A DNA stretch of 64,000 bases from Pseudomonas schmalbachii (GCF_017589465.1 NZ_JAELYA010000009.1:1-64000), one strand, 5' to 3'; positions 1 to 8,963 are shown, counted from the stretch's first letter. Made by a program: numbers and translations. Notes: generated by a model from the sequence alone, not told the origin.

Positions 1-119
1 TGCTTGACGACCATAGAGCGTTGGAACCACCTGATCCCATCCCGAACTCAGTAGTGAAACGACGCATCGCCGATGGTAGTGTGGGGTCTCCCCATGTGAG
101 AGTAGGTCATCGTCAAGCA
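1..119 (+). rRNA. rrf: 5S ribosomal RNA
   Basis: The sequence begins with TGCTTGACGACC and ends with the complementary CGTCAAGCA, forming helix I of 5S rRNA. The interior has the conserved CCGAACTCAG and AGTAGGTCATCG segments. Its length of about 119 nt is typical. The 16S and 23S genes are expected to the left, outside the window. No tRNA gene follows it. Confidence 0.97.
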
Positions 120-127
120 CCTATCCC

Positions 128-166
128 AAAACCCCTGGTCAGCAATGACCGGGGGTTTTGCTTTTG
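128..166 (+). terminator. rRNA operon terminator
   Basis: A GC-rich hairpin (ACCCCTGGTC / GACCGGGGGT around AGCAAT) is followed by TTTTGCTTTT, nine bases after the 5S gene. This is the expected intrinsic terminator of the rRNA operon. Confidence 0.9.
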
Positions 167-288
167 CGCGCGGGAAAGTAGGCGAGCAGTCTCAGAAAAT
201 CCAGGCATTACCGGCGTCAAAGGAACTGAACGCCGTCGATGAACGGTGCTCTCATCTACAATTGCGATAAACGCGAGTGAGCCAATCC

Positions 289-945
289 ATGTCTGAACTC
301 GAGAGTGGTGCCCTGAAGGACCTGCCGCTGGAGGAACTTGTCGCCTGCCATGAGTGCGATCTGCTCATGCGGCGGCAGCATCTGGAGCCGGGACACAAGG
401 CTGCATGCCCACGTTGCGGCTACGAACTGGAGGCGCATCGCCTGCACATGGTCAAGCGCTGCCTGGCCCTGGTCATTACCGCTCTCCTGCTTTATATCCC
501 GGCGAATTTCCTGCCGATCATGCATATCACTATCCTTGGTCAGACCAGCACCGATACGGTCTGGGGCGGCGTCCAGGGGTTGTATAGCTCGGATATGAAG
601 GGCGTAGGGCTCCTGGTGTTCCTTTGCAGCATGGTGATCCCCCTGGCGAAGCTGCTATGCCAGCTGTTCGTGCTGTTGACCGTGCAGTTGGGTGTCGGGC
701 GTCAACTGGGGATGTTGCTGCATCGCGGCTATCACCACTTGCGTGAGTGGGGAATGCTCGAGGTCTATTTCATGGGCATCCTGGTTTCCATCGTCAAGCT
801 GATGGATCTTGCCGAGCTGCATGTCGGGGTAGGGATGGCCTGCTTCATTGCATTGCTCTTCGCCCAGGTATGGCTGGAAGTGACCATGTCGGACCACCAG
901 ATCTGGCACGCGTTGTCCGAGGAGGCCGACGATGCGGGCCATTGA
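289..945 (+). CDS. pqiA: PqiA-family membrane protein, N-terminal-half equivalent
   Basis: This is a 218-aa inner-membrane protein of the paraquat-inducible protein A family. A zinc-ribbon-like CxxC pair lies near the N-terminus (CHEC, then CPRC), followed by about four hydrophobic helices; the first carries the family motif YIPANFLPI. In E. coli PqiA and YebS (LetA) two such units are fused in one polypeptide of about 420 aa. Here each unit is a separate gene, and this one overlaps the next by 14 nt. A GTG 12 bases upstream (277) is an alternative start. With the following MCE protein it probably forms a lipid-transport complex; the substrate cannot be read from sequence. Confidence 0.85.
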   Translation: MSELESGALKDLPLEELVACHECDLLMRRQHLEPGHKAACPRCGYELEAHRLHMVKRCLALVITALLLYIPANFLPIMHITILGQTSTDTVWGGVQGLYSSDMKGVGLLVFLCSMVIPLAKLLCQLFVLLTVQLGVGRQLGMLLHRGYHHLREWGMLEVYFMGILVSIVKLMDLAELHVGVGMACFIALLFAQVWLEVTMSDHQIWHALSEEADDAGH

Positions 946-1552
946 CGCGGGAATCCTGATCTGCGGCGAGTGCCACCAGCTCAACCGGCTGACCGGTGAT
1001 GAACCGGTGCATTGCAGCCGCTGCGGGGCAGTGGTGCATGATCGACGACCGAACAGTATCGCCCGTACCTGGGCTCTGCTGATCACGGCGGCGATCCTCT
1101 ATATCCCCGCCAATCTCCTGCCGATCATGACAGTCAACTTCCTGGGTAGCGGAATTCCCTCGACCATCATGGAAGGCGTGACCGAACTGATCCATGCCGA
1201 CATGATCCCCATTGCCGCAGTGGTGTTCATCGCCAGCATCGTGGTACCTACTTTCAAGCTGGTGGGAATTACCCTGCTGCTGTACTCCGTCCAGCGGCAT
1301 CAGCCGATGTCCGCCAAACAGCGCATTGTGATGTACCGCTTCATCGAATGGATCGGGCGCTGGTCGATGCTGGATATCTTCGTCATCGCCACGCTCGTGG
1401 CGCTGGTGAGATTCGGCAACCTAGCCACCATCGAGGCGGGCCCCGGTGCCGCCGCATTCGCCACTGTGGTTGTGCTCACCATGCTGGCTGCAGTGACTTT
1501 CGATCCCAGGCTGATCTGGGACAACACGGACATGGATGAAAACGATGACTGA
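932..1552 (+). CDS. pqiA: PqiA-family membrane protein, C-terminal-half equivalent
   Basis: This 206-aa second PqiA unit has N-terminal CGEC and CSRC pairs (zinc-ribbon-like) followed by four predicted membrane helices, including the family motif YIPANLLPIM. It overlaps both neighbours (14 nt upstream, 8 nt downstream), so translation is probably coupled. It most likely pairs with the preceding gene to rebuild the two-module PqiA/LetA protein, and with the downstream MCE protein that would bridge the periplasm. The family assignment is firm; the physiological substrate is not known from sequence. Confidence 0.85.
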   Translation: MRAIDAGILICGECHQLNRLTGDEPVHCSRCGAVVHDRRPNSIARTWALLITAAILYIPANLLPIMTVNFLGSGIPSTIMEGVTELIHADMIPIAAVVFIASIVVPTFKLVGITLLLYSVQRHQPMSAKQRIVMYRFIEWIGRWSMLDIFVIATLVALVRFGNLATIEAGPGAAAFATVVVLTMLAAVTFDPRLIWDNTDMDENDD

Positions 1553-3839
1553 CTTGCCCACCCCGAAGACTCGCAAGACATCGAACTGGTCGGCTATCTG
1601 GATTCTGCCGCTGATAGCCCTGGCGATCGGCGGATGGCTGGCCTGGAAGGCATACAGCGAGGCGGGAGTGGACATCAAGGTGCACTTCGAAAGCGGCGAA
1701 GGCATCCAAGTGAACAAGACCGAGGTGATCTACAAGGGGATTGCCGTCGGCAAGGTGACCGACCTGCATGTCACCACCGATGTGAAGGGTGTGGTGGCGA
1801 CCATCGAGATGCGCAAGGAAGCCGCGCCGTACCTGAGCGACCAGACCCGCTTCTGGCTGGTGAAGCCGCAGGTTTCCCTGGCCGGTGTGACCGGGCTGGA
1901 AACCCTGGTATCCGGCAACTACATCGCCATCGAACCCGCGAAAGGGCCGCTGCAGACCGAATACACGGCGCTCCCGGAGCCGCCGCCGATGTCCGATGCG
2001 CTGCCCGGCCTGCACCTGACTCTCACGGCCGAGCGCCTGGGGTCTCTGGAGCGGGGCAGTCCGGTGTACTACCGACAGATCAAGGTCGGCCAGGTGAAGA
2101 GCTATCAACTGGCGGAGGATCAGAAGACCATCGAAGTGAAGGTCCACATCGAGGAGGCCTATGCCAACCTGGTGCGCAAGCACACGCGTTTCTGGAATGC
2201 CAGCGGCATCAGCCTCACGGGCGGGTTGTCGGGATTGAAGCTGCGCACCGAGTCGATGGCCAGCATCATTTCCGGCGGCATCGCCTTCGCCACGCCGGAT
2301 CGCTACACGGACAGCCCGCCTACCGATCCGACCAAGCCATTCCGCCTGTACGAGGATTTCGATGCGGCGCAGGCAGGCATCACCGTTAACCTCAAGGTGA
2401 CGGATATCAGCGGCCTGAATCCCGGAACGACTCCGGTAATCTTCAACGGTGTGCAGGTCGGTACGGTCAAGAGCCTCGACATGGACAAGGACTTCAGCAG
2501 CGCCACAGCCGTTCTGTCCATGGACCCCCGGACGGAAGACTTCCTCAATGCCAACACCGAGTTTTGGGTGGTCAAACCGAGCATTTCCCTGGCGGGCATT
2601 ACCGGGCTTGAAGCGCTGGTGAAGGGTAACTACATCGGCGTGCGCTTCTCCTCGGAGGGCGCTCCATCGCGCGATTTCGTCATTCGACCGAAGGCGCCAC
2701 CGCTCAATCTGAATGCGCCGGGCCTGCATCTGGTCCTGACCAGCGACAAGCTGGGTTCGCTGGAGATCGGCACGCCAATTCTCTACCGCCAGGTGAAAGT
2801 CGGCAGTGTGCAGAGTTATCAGTTGTCCCGTGACCGGCAACGGGTGGTAATCGGCGTGCATATCGAGCCGGAGTATGCCCATCTGGTGAATACCTCGACA
2901 CGCTTCTGGAATGTCAGCGGCATCACCCTGACCGGCAACCTGAGTGGCATTCAGGTAAAAAGTGAGTCGCTGCAGACCTTGATTGCCGGCGGTATCTCCT
3001 TCGATACGCCCGATCCCAAGGCGGCTCCCGTCACCAAGGTGCGCCGCTTCGTCCTTTACGACAAGGAAGAGTCGGCCTGGGCCAAGGGCACGATCCTGGA
3101 GATCTGCGCCCCGACGGCTGACGGCTTGAGCGTGGGGGCACCGATTCGCTTCAAGGGGCTGGAGGTCGGCAAGGTCGAAGACATCAGCCTGGCAAAGGAT
3201 CTCTCGGGTGTGGTGATGAAAGCGCGAATCACCAAGGCACAGGACCTGATCGCCAGCCAGGGCAGCCGGTTCTGGGCGGTCAAGCCGGAAGTCGGGCTAT
3301 CAGGCGTGGCGAATCTGGGCACTTTGGTCAGCGGCCAGTATATCGAGGTACTTCCGGCCTCGAAGCCAGGGACGCGGAGGACGCATTTCGATCTGCTGGA
3401 TTCGCCGCCCAACCTGCTTCCCAGCGAGAAAGGCCTGCATCTGGTGCTCAGCGCGGCCCGGCGTGGCTCGCTGAAACCGGGTGTGCCGGTGACCTACCGT
3501 GAAATCCAGGTCGGCAAGGTGACGTCGTTTGAGCTGGGGCAGCAGGGCGATCGTGTGCTGGTCCACATCGTGATCGAGCCGCGTTATGCACCGCTGGTGC
3601 GTACCGGCAGCCGCTTCTGGAACACCAGTGGCGTGGGCGTCGACGCCAGCCTGTTCAAGGGCGTGAAGCTGCGTACCGAGTCGATCGAGACCATCCTCGC
3701 GGGCGGTGTCGCCTTCGCTACGCCGAACAATGCGCAGATGGGCGAGTTGGCCAGGTCGGGGCAGACCTTTGCGCTGTTCGACGAGGCCAACGATGAATGG
3801 CTGGATTGGGCGCCGAAGATCCAGTTGGGGGCCAAGTAG
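1545..3839 (+). CDS. pqiB: MCE-domain (PqiB/LetB-like) intermembrane transport protein
   Basis: This protein of about 764 aa has one N-terminal membrane anchor (roughly residues 12-30) and six MCE/MlaD-type repeats starting near residues 42, 155, 276, 392, 514 and 630. Odd repeats carry the form G-x-V/T-K/G-V and even ones a GLHL(T/V)L(T/S) start. E. coli PqiB has three MCE domains and LetB seven; stacked MCE rings form tunnels that carry lipids between the membranes. Six domains make this an intermediate form. An in-frame ATG at 1536 is an alternative start. No PqiC-like lipoprotein gene follows; the next operon is convergent. Confidence 0.9.
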   Translation: MTDLPTPKTRKTSNWSAIWILPLIALAIGGWLAWKAYSEAGVDIKVHFESGEGIQVNKTEVIYKGIAVGKVTDLHVTTDVKGVVATIEMRKEAAPYLSDQTRFWLVKPQVSLAGVTGLETLVSGNYIAIEPAKGPLQTEYTALPEPPPMSDALPGLHLTLTAERLGSLERGSPVYYRQIKVGQVKSYQLAEDQKTIEVKVHIEEAYANLVRKHTRFWNASGISLTGGLSGLKLRTESMASIISGGIAFATPDRYTDSPPTDPTKPFRLYEDFDAAQAGITVNLKVTDISGLNPGTTPVIFNGVQVGTVKSLDMDKDFSSATAVLSMDPRTEDFLNANTEFWVVKPSISLAGITGLEALVKGNYIGVRFSSEGAPSRDFVIRPKAPPLNLNAPGLHLVLTSDKLGSLEIGTPILYRQVKVGSVQSYQLSRDRQRVVIGVHIEPEYAHLVNTSTRFWNVSGITLTGNLSGIQVKSESLQTLIAGGISFDTPDPKAAPVTKVRRFVLYDKEESAWAKGTILEICAPTADGLSVGAPIRFKGLEVGKVEDISLAKDLSGVVMKARITKAQDLIASQGSRFWAVKPEVGLSGVANLGTLVSGQYIEVLPASKPGTRRTHFDLLDSPPNLLPSEKGLHLVLSAARRGSLKPGVPVTYREIQVGKVTSFELGQQGDRVLVHIVIEPRYAPLVRTGSRFWNTSGVGVDASLFKGVKLRTESIETILAGGVAFATPNNAQMGELARSGQTFALFDEANDEWLDWAPKIQLGAK

Positions 3840-3896
3840 TAGGGCGGGTGCAACCCGCCATCCGGGAACATGCATGGCGGGTTTCACCCGCCTTAC
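3840..3896. repeat. Twin GGCGGGT/ACCCGCC hairpin repeat
   Basis: Two copies of the same 17-nt hairpin (GGCGGGT, 3-nt loop, ACCCGCC) lie at 3843-3859 and 3876-3892, separated by 16 nt. They form a small intergenic palindromic repeat between the MCE gene and the terminator at 3904. Confidence 0.7.
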
Positions 3897-3903
3897 GCTG
3901 AAA

Positions 3904-3936
3904 CGACGAGGGCCGCGATTGCGGCCCTCGTTGTTT
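3904..3936. terminator. Bidirectional terminator between convergent operons
   Basis: The hairpin CGAGGGCCGC-GATT-GCGGCCCTCG is followed by TTGTTT on the plus strand and preceded by AAACGA. It separates the PqiAB-like operon from mksB, which converges on it. Confidence 0.8.
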
Positions 3937-6772
3937 ACGCCAGTTCGGCGCTTTCCTCTGCTGCAGCCTTGACCGCTGCCTGCTCCGGCTCGCGACGGCG
4001 GATGTACTTCCAGTCTGCCTCGTCGATATAGATACCGTTCGGGCCATTGCCGCCTTCCAGGTCGATCGCCACCTGCGCCGAAACCTGCGGCTTCACGCTG
4101 GCCAGGATCGGCACGAAGCCCAGCTGCAGGCTGGTCTCCAGTAGCGCGGCCTGGTTGCGTTCGTCGATGTCCGCCGCCTCGTCGAGGTAGTAGGGCAGGC
4201 GCACGCGGCCGGCCTGCTCGCGGTCCATCAGGTGCAGCAACAGGTACATGTTGGTCAGCGCCTTGATGGTCATGGTGGTGCCGTTGGAGGCGGCGCCGTC
4301 GATGTCGGTGTGGACGATCGGCTGGCCGCCTACCTTGGTGATCTCGAAGGCCAGTTCGAACAGTTCCTTCAGGCCCAACTGGTTGTTGTTGGCCGCCACC
4401 AGGCGCGACAGGTAGTCCTTGGCTTCCTCGTTCTTCGCATCCTGCTCGGCGCCCTGGGTCAGGTCGAACACCGAGAGATTCTCGCCTTCCTCGTACTGGC
4501 CGGCGCTGTGGATGATCTGGTCGATGTGCTTGAGCGCCTCGCGGTTCGGTGCCAGCACGATGCGGAAGCTCTGCAGGTTGGAAACCTGGCGACGGTTGAT
4601 CTCGCGGTTGAAAAGCGCCAGTTGGTGCTCGAGATTGTCGTAGTCGCTGCGGATGTTGCGCAGGGTCCGGGCGATATCGGTCACCGCCGCGCGACGCGCC
4701 TTGGCCAGGGTCAGCGCCTCGTCCTGGCGATGCGCGTAAGCGTTGATCAGTAACTGCAGGCGGCGCTCCGGGTCGTCCTCGCTGTCGAACTTGGCTACGC
4801 CCTTCAGGCGCACCTGTGCATAAAGCGCCTCGATCTGGCCGTCGATGCGCTGCAGTTGCTGCCAGGTGTCCTGGTAGTCGTTGAGCAGCGGCAGCAGGTT
4901 GTCCATGGAGTCATCGACCGGGTCCATGAACGGTGTGCCGAACGGCAGATCGGCTGGCAGCAGCTGGCGGCGGCGCAGGGCGTCGTCGAGCGTGCGCTGC
5001 TTGGCTTCCAGGTCGGCCAGTTGGCGGCCGACCAGTTGCAGCTTGGCGGAGAGCTGCTGGACGCGCTCGGTGAAGGCATCGGCGGAGCGCTTCAGTTCAT
5101 CCTGGGCGGCTTCCGACTGGGCGAGTTGCTCCAGCTTGGCCGACTCTTCGGCGGCGAGGGTCTGGCTGCGGCGGAAGTCTTCCAGCGCCTTCTGCGCATC
5201 CAGCACGTCCTGATACAGCTTGTCCGCTTGCGCCTTGCTCGCGCCGCGGTCGGCGGCCACGCTCTGCTGGGCCTTGAGCTGCTTGAGCTCCTTCTCCAGG
5301 CGCTCCTTCTGGTCGCGCAGGGCGGCGCGGTCGGCCAGGGCCTGCAACGCCGGCGGTTCGATATGGCTGAGGTCGATGGACAGGCCGGGTGCTTCGAAGT
5401 GCTCGCCCTTGAAACCGTCGAGGATCTTCTCGACGCTGGCGACCCACTGGCCGTCCTCGTCCAGCTGCACGCCTTTCTCGCCCAGCGGCAGGCTGAACAG
5501 GGCGCCGTTGAACAGGCGCATCAGGCGCTCCACATCCTGCTGCGAGAATTCCTCGCGCAGACGGGCGTAGCTGTTGTTGTCGGCGTGTTCGAGCTGCTGG
5601 CGAACGCCCTTCAGGCGCTTCTCCAGGTCGCGCACGCGCTCGTCGAGGTCCTCGCTGGAGAACTGCCGGGAGTGCGCCAGGGCGCCGGCCAGTTCGTCGT
5701 GGGCATCCTTGGCGGCGAGCAATTGCTGCTCCAGCACCTTGGCGTCCTCGATCAGGGCGAAACGGTTCTTCAGCACTGCCAGCTCGCCGAGCCAGCGCTG
5801 GATTTCGCTGATCTCGCGCTCCAGGCGCATCAGCTCCTGGGTGCTGCCGCGCTGTTCGTTCTGCAGGCCGTCCTGCTCGCGGCGATAGTGTTCGGCCTGG
5901 ATCACCAGCTCTTCCTTGCGCGCGCCCGAGTAGTCTTCCCAGGTGCCGAGCAGGCTGTCGAGCAGCGGTGACAGGCGATGCATCTTGCCCCGCAGGAATT
6001 CGCGCTGGGATACGCCATTGGCCAGCGCCTCGACCAGCGGACCGGCGGCGACCAGCGCCTGGTAATCGCCTTCCATGCGGCGTACGTCGCGGAAGGCCTC
6101 TTCGCAGGCGGCGATGTAGTCGACGCTGCCGGAGCGCAGGCTGTGCTCGAAGGCGTCGAGGAACAGCTGCTTCAGCTTGGCCGCGGTGATCTCGCGCATG
6201 TGCAGCAGGTTGATGAACAGCGCGCGGAAGGTCTTCAGGCTCTGCTCGCTGGTGGAGCGCAGCGGGATCAGGGTCAGGTCCAGCGGGATCGAGGTGTGGC
6301 CGCCGACCAGCAGGCGGCGCAGCTCGTCCGGCTTCAGCTCGTATGACTTGATACCGGCACGTTCGAGGTTGGCGTAGAGCTCGCGCAGACGCAGGCAGGT
6401 GCCATTCTTCTGGTAATGCTCCAGGTCCAGTTCGCCCTGGTAGGCGAAGAACTGGTGGCCGAAACCGCCGCCCGGGCCGCGGCCGCCGACGCCGATCACA
6501 TGGCGGCCGTGGGGCAGTTCCAGCTCGATGAGGATGTAGCTGGTGTCGGTGGCGAAGTAGAACTTGCGCGAGGCTTCCAGGCTGTACTTGCCGAAGCTCA
6601 TGTCCGACATGCGCGCGAGGATGGGGAACTGCAGCGCGTTGATCGACGCCGACTTGCCGAGGTTGTTGGCGCCGTAGACCGACAGCGGCTGCTCCAGCGG
6701 GAAGATGCCGAGGCTGTAGCCGGCGGTGTTGAGCAGGGCGAAGCGGCGGATTCCGTAGCGTTCCTGGGTCAT
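3935..6772 (-). CDS. mksB: MksB, SMC-like ATPase of the MksBEF condensin
   Basis: This 945-aa SMC-like ATPase has an N-terminal Walker A variant (GANNLGKSA, about residues 34-42), long Leu/Glu/Gln-rich coiled-coil stretches (roughly residues 275-430 and 480-640), and a C-terminal Walker B-like segment YYLDEAADID. It is far shorter than E. coli MukB (about 1,490 aa), as is typical of MksB. MksBEF condensins compact and help segregate chromosomes and are known in Pseudomonas. It overlaps mksE by 4 nt (ATGA), so the two are translationally coupled. No nuclease subunit gene is adjacent. Confidence 0.93.
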   Translation of the reverse strand: MTQERYGIRRFALLNTAGYSLGIFPLEQPLSVYGANNLGKSASINALQFPILARMSDMSFGKYSLEASRKFYFATDTSYILIELELPHGRHVIGVGGRGPGGGFGHQFFAYQGELDLEHYQKNGTCLRLRELYANLERAGIKSYELKPDELRRLLVGGHTSIPLDLTLIPLRSTSEQSLKTFRALFINLLHMREITAAKLKQLFLDAFEHSLRSGSVDYIAACEEAFRDVRRMEGDYQALVAAGPLVEALANGVSQREFLRGKMHRLSPLLDSLLGTWEDYSGARKEELVIQAEHYRREQDGLQNEQRGSTQELMRLEREISEIQRWLGELAVLKNRFALIEDAKVLEQQLLAAKDAHDELAGALAHSRQFSSEDLDERVRDLEKRLKGVRQQLEHADNNSYARLREEFSQQDVERLMRLFNGALFSLPLGEKGVQLDEDGQWVASVEKILDGFKGEHFEAPGLSIDLSHIEPPALQALADRAALRDQKERLEKELKQLKAQQSVAADRGASKAQADKLYQDVLDAQKALEDFRRSQTLAAEESAKLEQLAQSEAAQDELKRSADAFTERVQQLSAKLQLVGRQLADLEAKQRTLDDALRRRQLLPADLPFGTPFMDPVDDSMDNLLPLLNDYQDTWQQLQRIDGQIEALYAQVRLKGVAKFDSEDDPERRLQLLINAYAHRQDEALTLAKARRAAVTDIARTLRNIRSDYDNLEHQLALFNREINRRQVSNLQSFRIVLAPNREALKHIDQIIHSAGQYEEGENLSVFDLTQGAEQDAKNEEAKDYLSRLVAANNNQLGLKELFELAFEITKVGGQPIVHTDIDGAASNGTTMTIKALTNMYLLLHLMDREQAGRVRLPYYLDEAADIDERNQAALLETSLQLGFVPILASVKPQVSAQVAIDLEGGNGPNGIYIDEADWKYIRRREPEQAAVKAAAEESAELA

Positions 6773-7461
6773 TCCTGTGTCTCCAGCTCGGCCTGTTCTT
6801 CGGCAATGGCGCGGGCGAGGGCGTCGTCCTCGCTTTCCTCGGTATCGTCAGCGATGTCGACCGGCATCAGCGGGGCGTCGTCCTCTTCCTGCAATGCCGG
6901 AGCGACCAGGTCGCCGACGTGCAGGCTGGCGGCGAGGTCGCGGTCCTGCTGCACCGACAGGCAGACATCGAGGAAGCGGTGGATCGGCGGCAGGAAGCGG
7001 TACACGCCGTTGTCCTCGGCGGCGAAGCCAAGCTGGGTCATGCGGCGCATGACTTTCTCTTCCAGCTCTTCCTGGGTCTGCACTTCGGCCTGGAGGAACA
7101 GGTCGCGGTACTTCTCCAGCAGCGGCGGCAGTTCGTCGCGGCCGAGGCTGCCGCCGTCGAGCACGGCGAGCGGGTCGCGGCCCTGGTCGGCGAGGTGTTC
7201 GACCAGAATGAAGGTGAACAGCGCCAGGCGCTGGGCGGTCTTGTTCACCTGCGCGCCGATCTGCTCGGGGACGAAGTAGTAGAAGCCGCGGGTATCGCAG
7301 ACCAGCTCGAAGCCCAGCGCGCGGAACAGCGTGCGGTACTGGTCCTGCTGGTTGGACAGCTGGGAGTACAGCTCGGGGTCGCGGCGGCTGATGTGAAAGC
7401 CCTTGAACAGCTCGCGGAAGATCGGCGCGAGATGGGAGAGTTCTTTGAGGTCGATGTTCAT
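6769..7461 (-). CDS. mksE: MksE, KITE-like condensin subunit
   Basis: This 230-aa protein lies between mksF and mksB. It has winged-helix-like N-terminal content (MNIDLKELSHLAPIFREL onward) and a strongly acidic C-terminus rich in E and D. MksE is the small subunit that binds the kleisin MksF. The chosen start is the MNIDL methionine at 7461; the open frame continues upstream to 7527, but that part is repeat-derived intergenic sequence. The ATG of mksB overlaps the stop codon. Confidence 0.9.
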   Translation of the reverse strand: MNIDLKELSHLAPIFRELFKGFHISRRDPELYSQLSNQQDQYRTLFRALGFELVCDTRGFYYFVPEQIGAQVNKTAQRLALFTFILVEHLADQGRDPLAVLDGGSLGRDELPPLLEKYRDLFLQAEVQTQEELEEKVMRRMTQLGFAAEDNGVYRFLPPIHRFLDVCLSVQQDRDLAASLHVGDLVAPALQEEDDAPLMPVDIADDTEESEDDALARAIAEEQAELETQE

Positions 7462-7544
7462 GCGGTCACTCGCAGAGAATCGTAGGACGGATGGCCGCCC
7501 CGTGGAAAACCGTGAAGCGTTTGCCACCGGAATTTTTCAGGCGC

Positions 7545-7582
7545 TGGATGGTGGACGAGCAGAGCGTTGTCCACCCTACGTT
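7545..7582. repeat. Small inverted repeat within the mks operon
   Basis: GGTGGAC (7550-7556) and GTCCACC (7569-7575) form a hairpin, followed by CTACG. The motif fills much of the 125-bp gap between mksF and mksE. GTAGGGTGGAC-type palindromes are common dispersed repeats in Pseudomonas genomes (general knowledge, not checked here). Confidence 0.6.
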
Positions 7583-7586
7583 CGGT

Positions 7587-8831
7587 TCAGGCATGTTCGG
7601 GACTGACCAGCGTGTAGGAGCACAGGTTCAGCCGGTGCTCGCGGGTGAGGTATTCGCGGCGCTCCAGGCGCTCGCGCTGGAAGCGGCCGTCGCGCGACAG
7701 TCGCGAGAACCAGTAGAGCAGCTCGTCGGTGGCGCCTTCCGGCTCCTGTTCGAGCAGCCAGAGCATCAGGTCCGGCAGCGGCAGGGCGGCCTGGCAGCGG
7801 TCGAGCATTTCCCGCGCCGTGCGTGGCGCGCGTTGCGGGCCGTCGCTCTTGCGCGAGCCACTGGCCTTGGGGAAGTGCGCCGGTTTCGGCTGGAAGCGTG
7901 CCAGGGCGAAGACGTAGCTCTCCACCTGCGAGGCGGTGCCGAGGAAGTTGCTCTGCGGCCGGGTGAACAGCGGCAGCGCCGCCTGCGGTACGGCGTCCAG
8001 GCCCTTGCGGCGGATCAGCGACAGGGCCAGGGCGGCGCCGCGGGTGATCGCGTTGTGCCGGCGCGCTTCCTCGCGCAGCGGCAGCAGCAGCTCGCGGGCG
8101 CGGCGCAGGGTGAGCTGGGCGGTGGTCTGCATTTCCAGGATGCGCGCGTGGGTGCGCAGCAGCAGGTCGTCGTCCACCAGTTGGCCGAGGCGCGCCTGTT
8201 CGCCGAGCAGGCGCAGCAGGACCTGCTCGACGCGTCGCACGCCCTGCTCGAAGGCGCCGTCGGCGCTGACCAGTTGGATCATCGGCTCGACGTATTCGTC
8301 CCAGGTCGCCAGGACCTCGGCATAGCGCTGGCGCAGGGGAATCTGCCGGTCGCTGGTCTTGGCCCGCTCGGCCACGGCGATCAGTGCCTGCTCGTCGTTG
8401 GCCAGCTTCTTCAGCACGTCGCGCACGCGCATGTCGAGCAGACGCAGTTGCCGCGCCAGGTCGTTGCCGTCGCGCACTTCGAAGGCGTCGCGGATGTAGC
8501 CGGCCAGACGCTCCAGATGGCGCAGGTAGGCCTCGATCTCCAGGCACAGGCCGAGGCGGTGCTCGTGGCGCAGGTAGGCGAGGAAGTCGTGGATCTGTGC
8601 GTTGAGTTCGAAGCGGTTGGGACTCTTGGCCACCGGGACCAGGATATCCAGGCGAATCCACTGGTCGAGGAGGGCGGTGACGTCCGCCGGAGTGCTGTCC
8701 GGCAACTGCGCGCTCAGTTGGTTGCGCAGTTCCACCAGGCCCAGGGTGCCGCTGTCGAAGCGCTCGCACAGCGGTTCGAGCAGGGGCCAGTGTTCGGCAA
8801 GGGCACGCAATACGCGTCTGGGGTCGATCAT
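7587..8831 (-). CDS. mksF: MksF, kleisin subunit of the MksBEF condensin
   Basis: This mostly helical protein of 414 aa (from MIDPRRVLRAL) is encoded first in the mksF-mksE-mksB operon. That position, the size and the helical character fit MksF, the MukF-like kleisin that links the MksB heads. A methionine six codons upstream (8849) is an alternative start; the open frame runs further to 9041, but those codons overlap the divergent promoter region and its CRP-like site, so a start there is unlikely. A 125-bp gap containing a palindromic repeat separates it from mksE. Confidence 0.88.
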   Translation of the reverse strand: MIDPRRVLRALAEHWPLLEPLCERFDSGTLGLVELRNQLSAQLPDSTPADVTALLDQWIRLDILVPVAKSPNRFELNAQIHDFLAYLRHEHRLGLCLEIEAYLRHLERLAGYIRDAFEVRDGNDLARQLRLLDMRVRDVLKKLANDEQALIAVAERAKTSDRQIPLRQRYAEVLATWDEYVEPMIQLVSADGAFEQGVRRVEQVLLRLLGEQARLGQLVDDDLLLRTHARILEMQTTAQLTLRRARELLLPLREEARRHNAITRGAALALSLIRRKGLDAVPQAALPLFTRPQSNFLGTASQVESYVFALARFQPKPAHFPKASGSRKSDGPQRAPRTAREMLDRCQAALPLPDLMLWLLEQEPEGATDELLYWFSRLSRDGRFQRERLERREYLTREHRLNLCSYTLVSPEHA

Positions 8832-8947
8832 CGGGAAGCTGCCATCCATGCCAAGGACAAAGAAAAGGGGCGATTGTACTGCAAAGGTTTTGCCTTGGCC
8901 GACCAGGTGACGAAACGCGGCAGTTTGCGACAGCGCGACCTGGGCGG

Positions 8948-8963
8948 TGTGATGCAGATCACG
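8948..8963. promoter_or_regulatory. Putative CRP/Vfr binding site
   Basis: TGTGATGCAGATCACG matches the CRP/Vfr consensus TGTGA-N6-TCACA at 9 of 10 defined positions. It sits in the 208-bp divergent region between mksF (start 8831) and the 9040 gene, centred about 84 nt before the latter's ATG. Binding and direction of control are inferred only. Confidence 0.55.

Noticed and set aside
21-242. 73-aa open frame over the 5S rRNA
   Set aside because: It overlaps the 5S gene and its terminator and is not coding.
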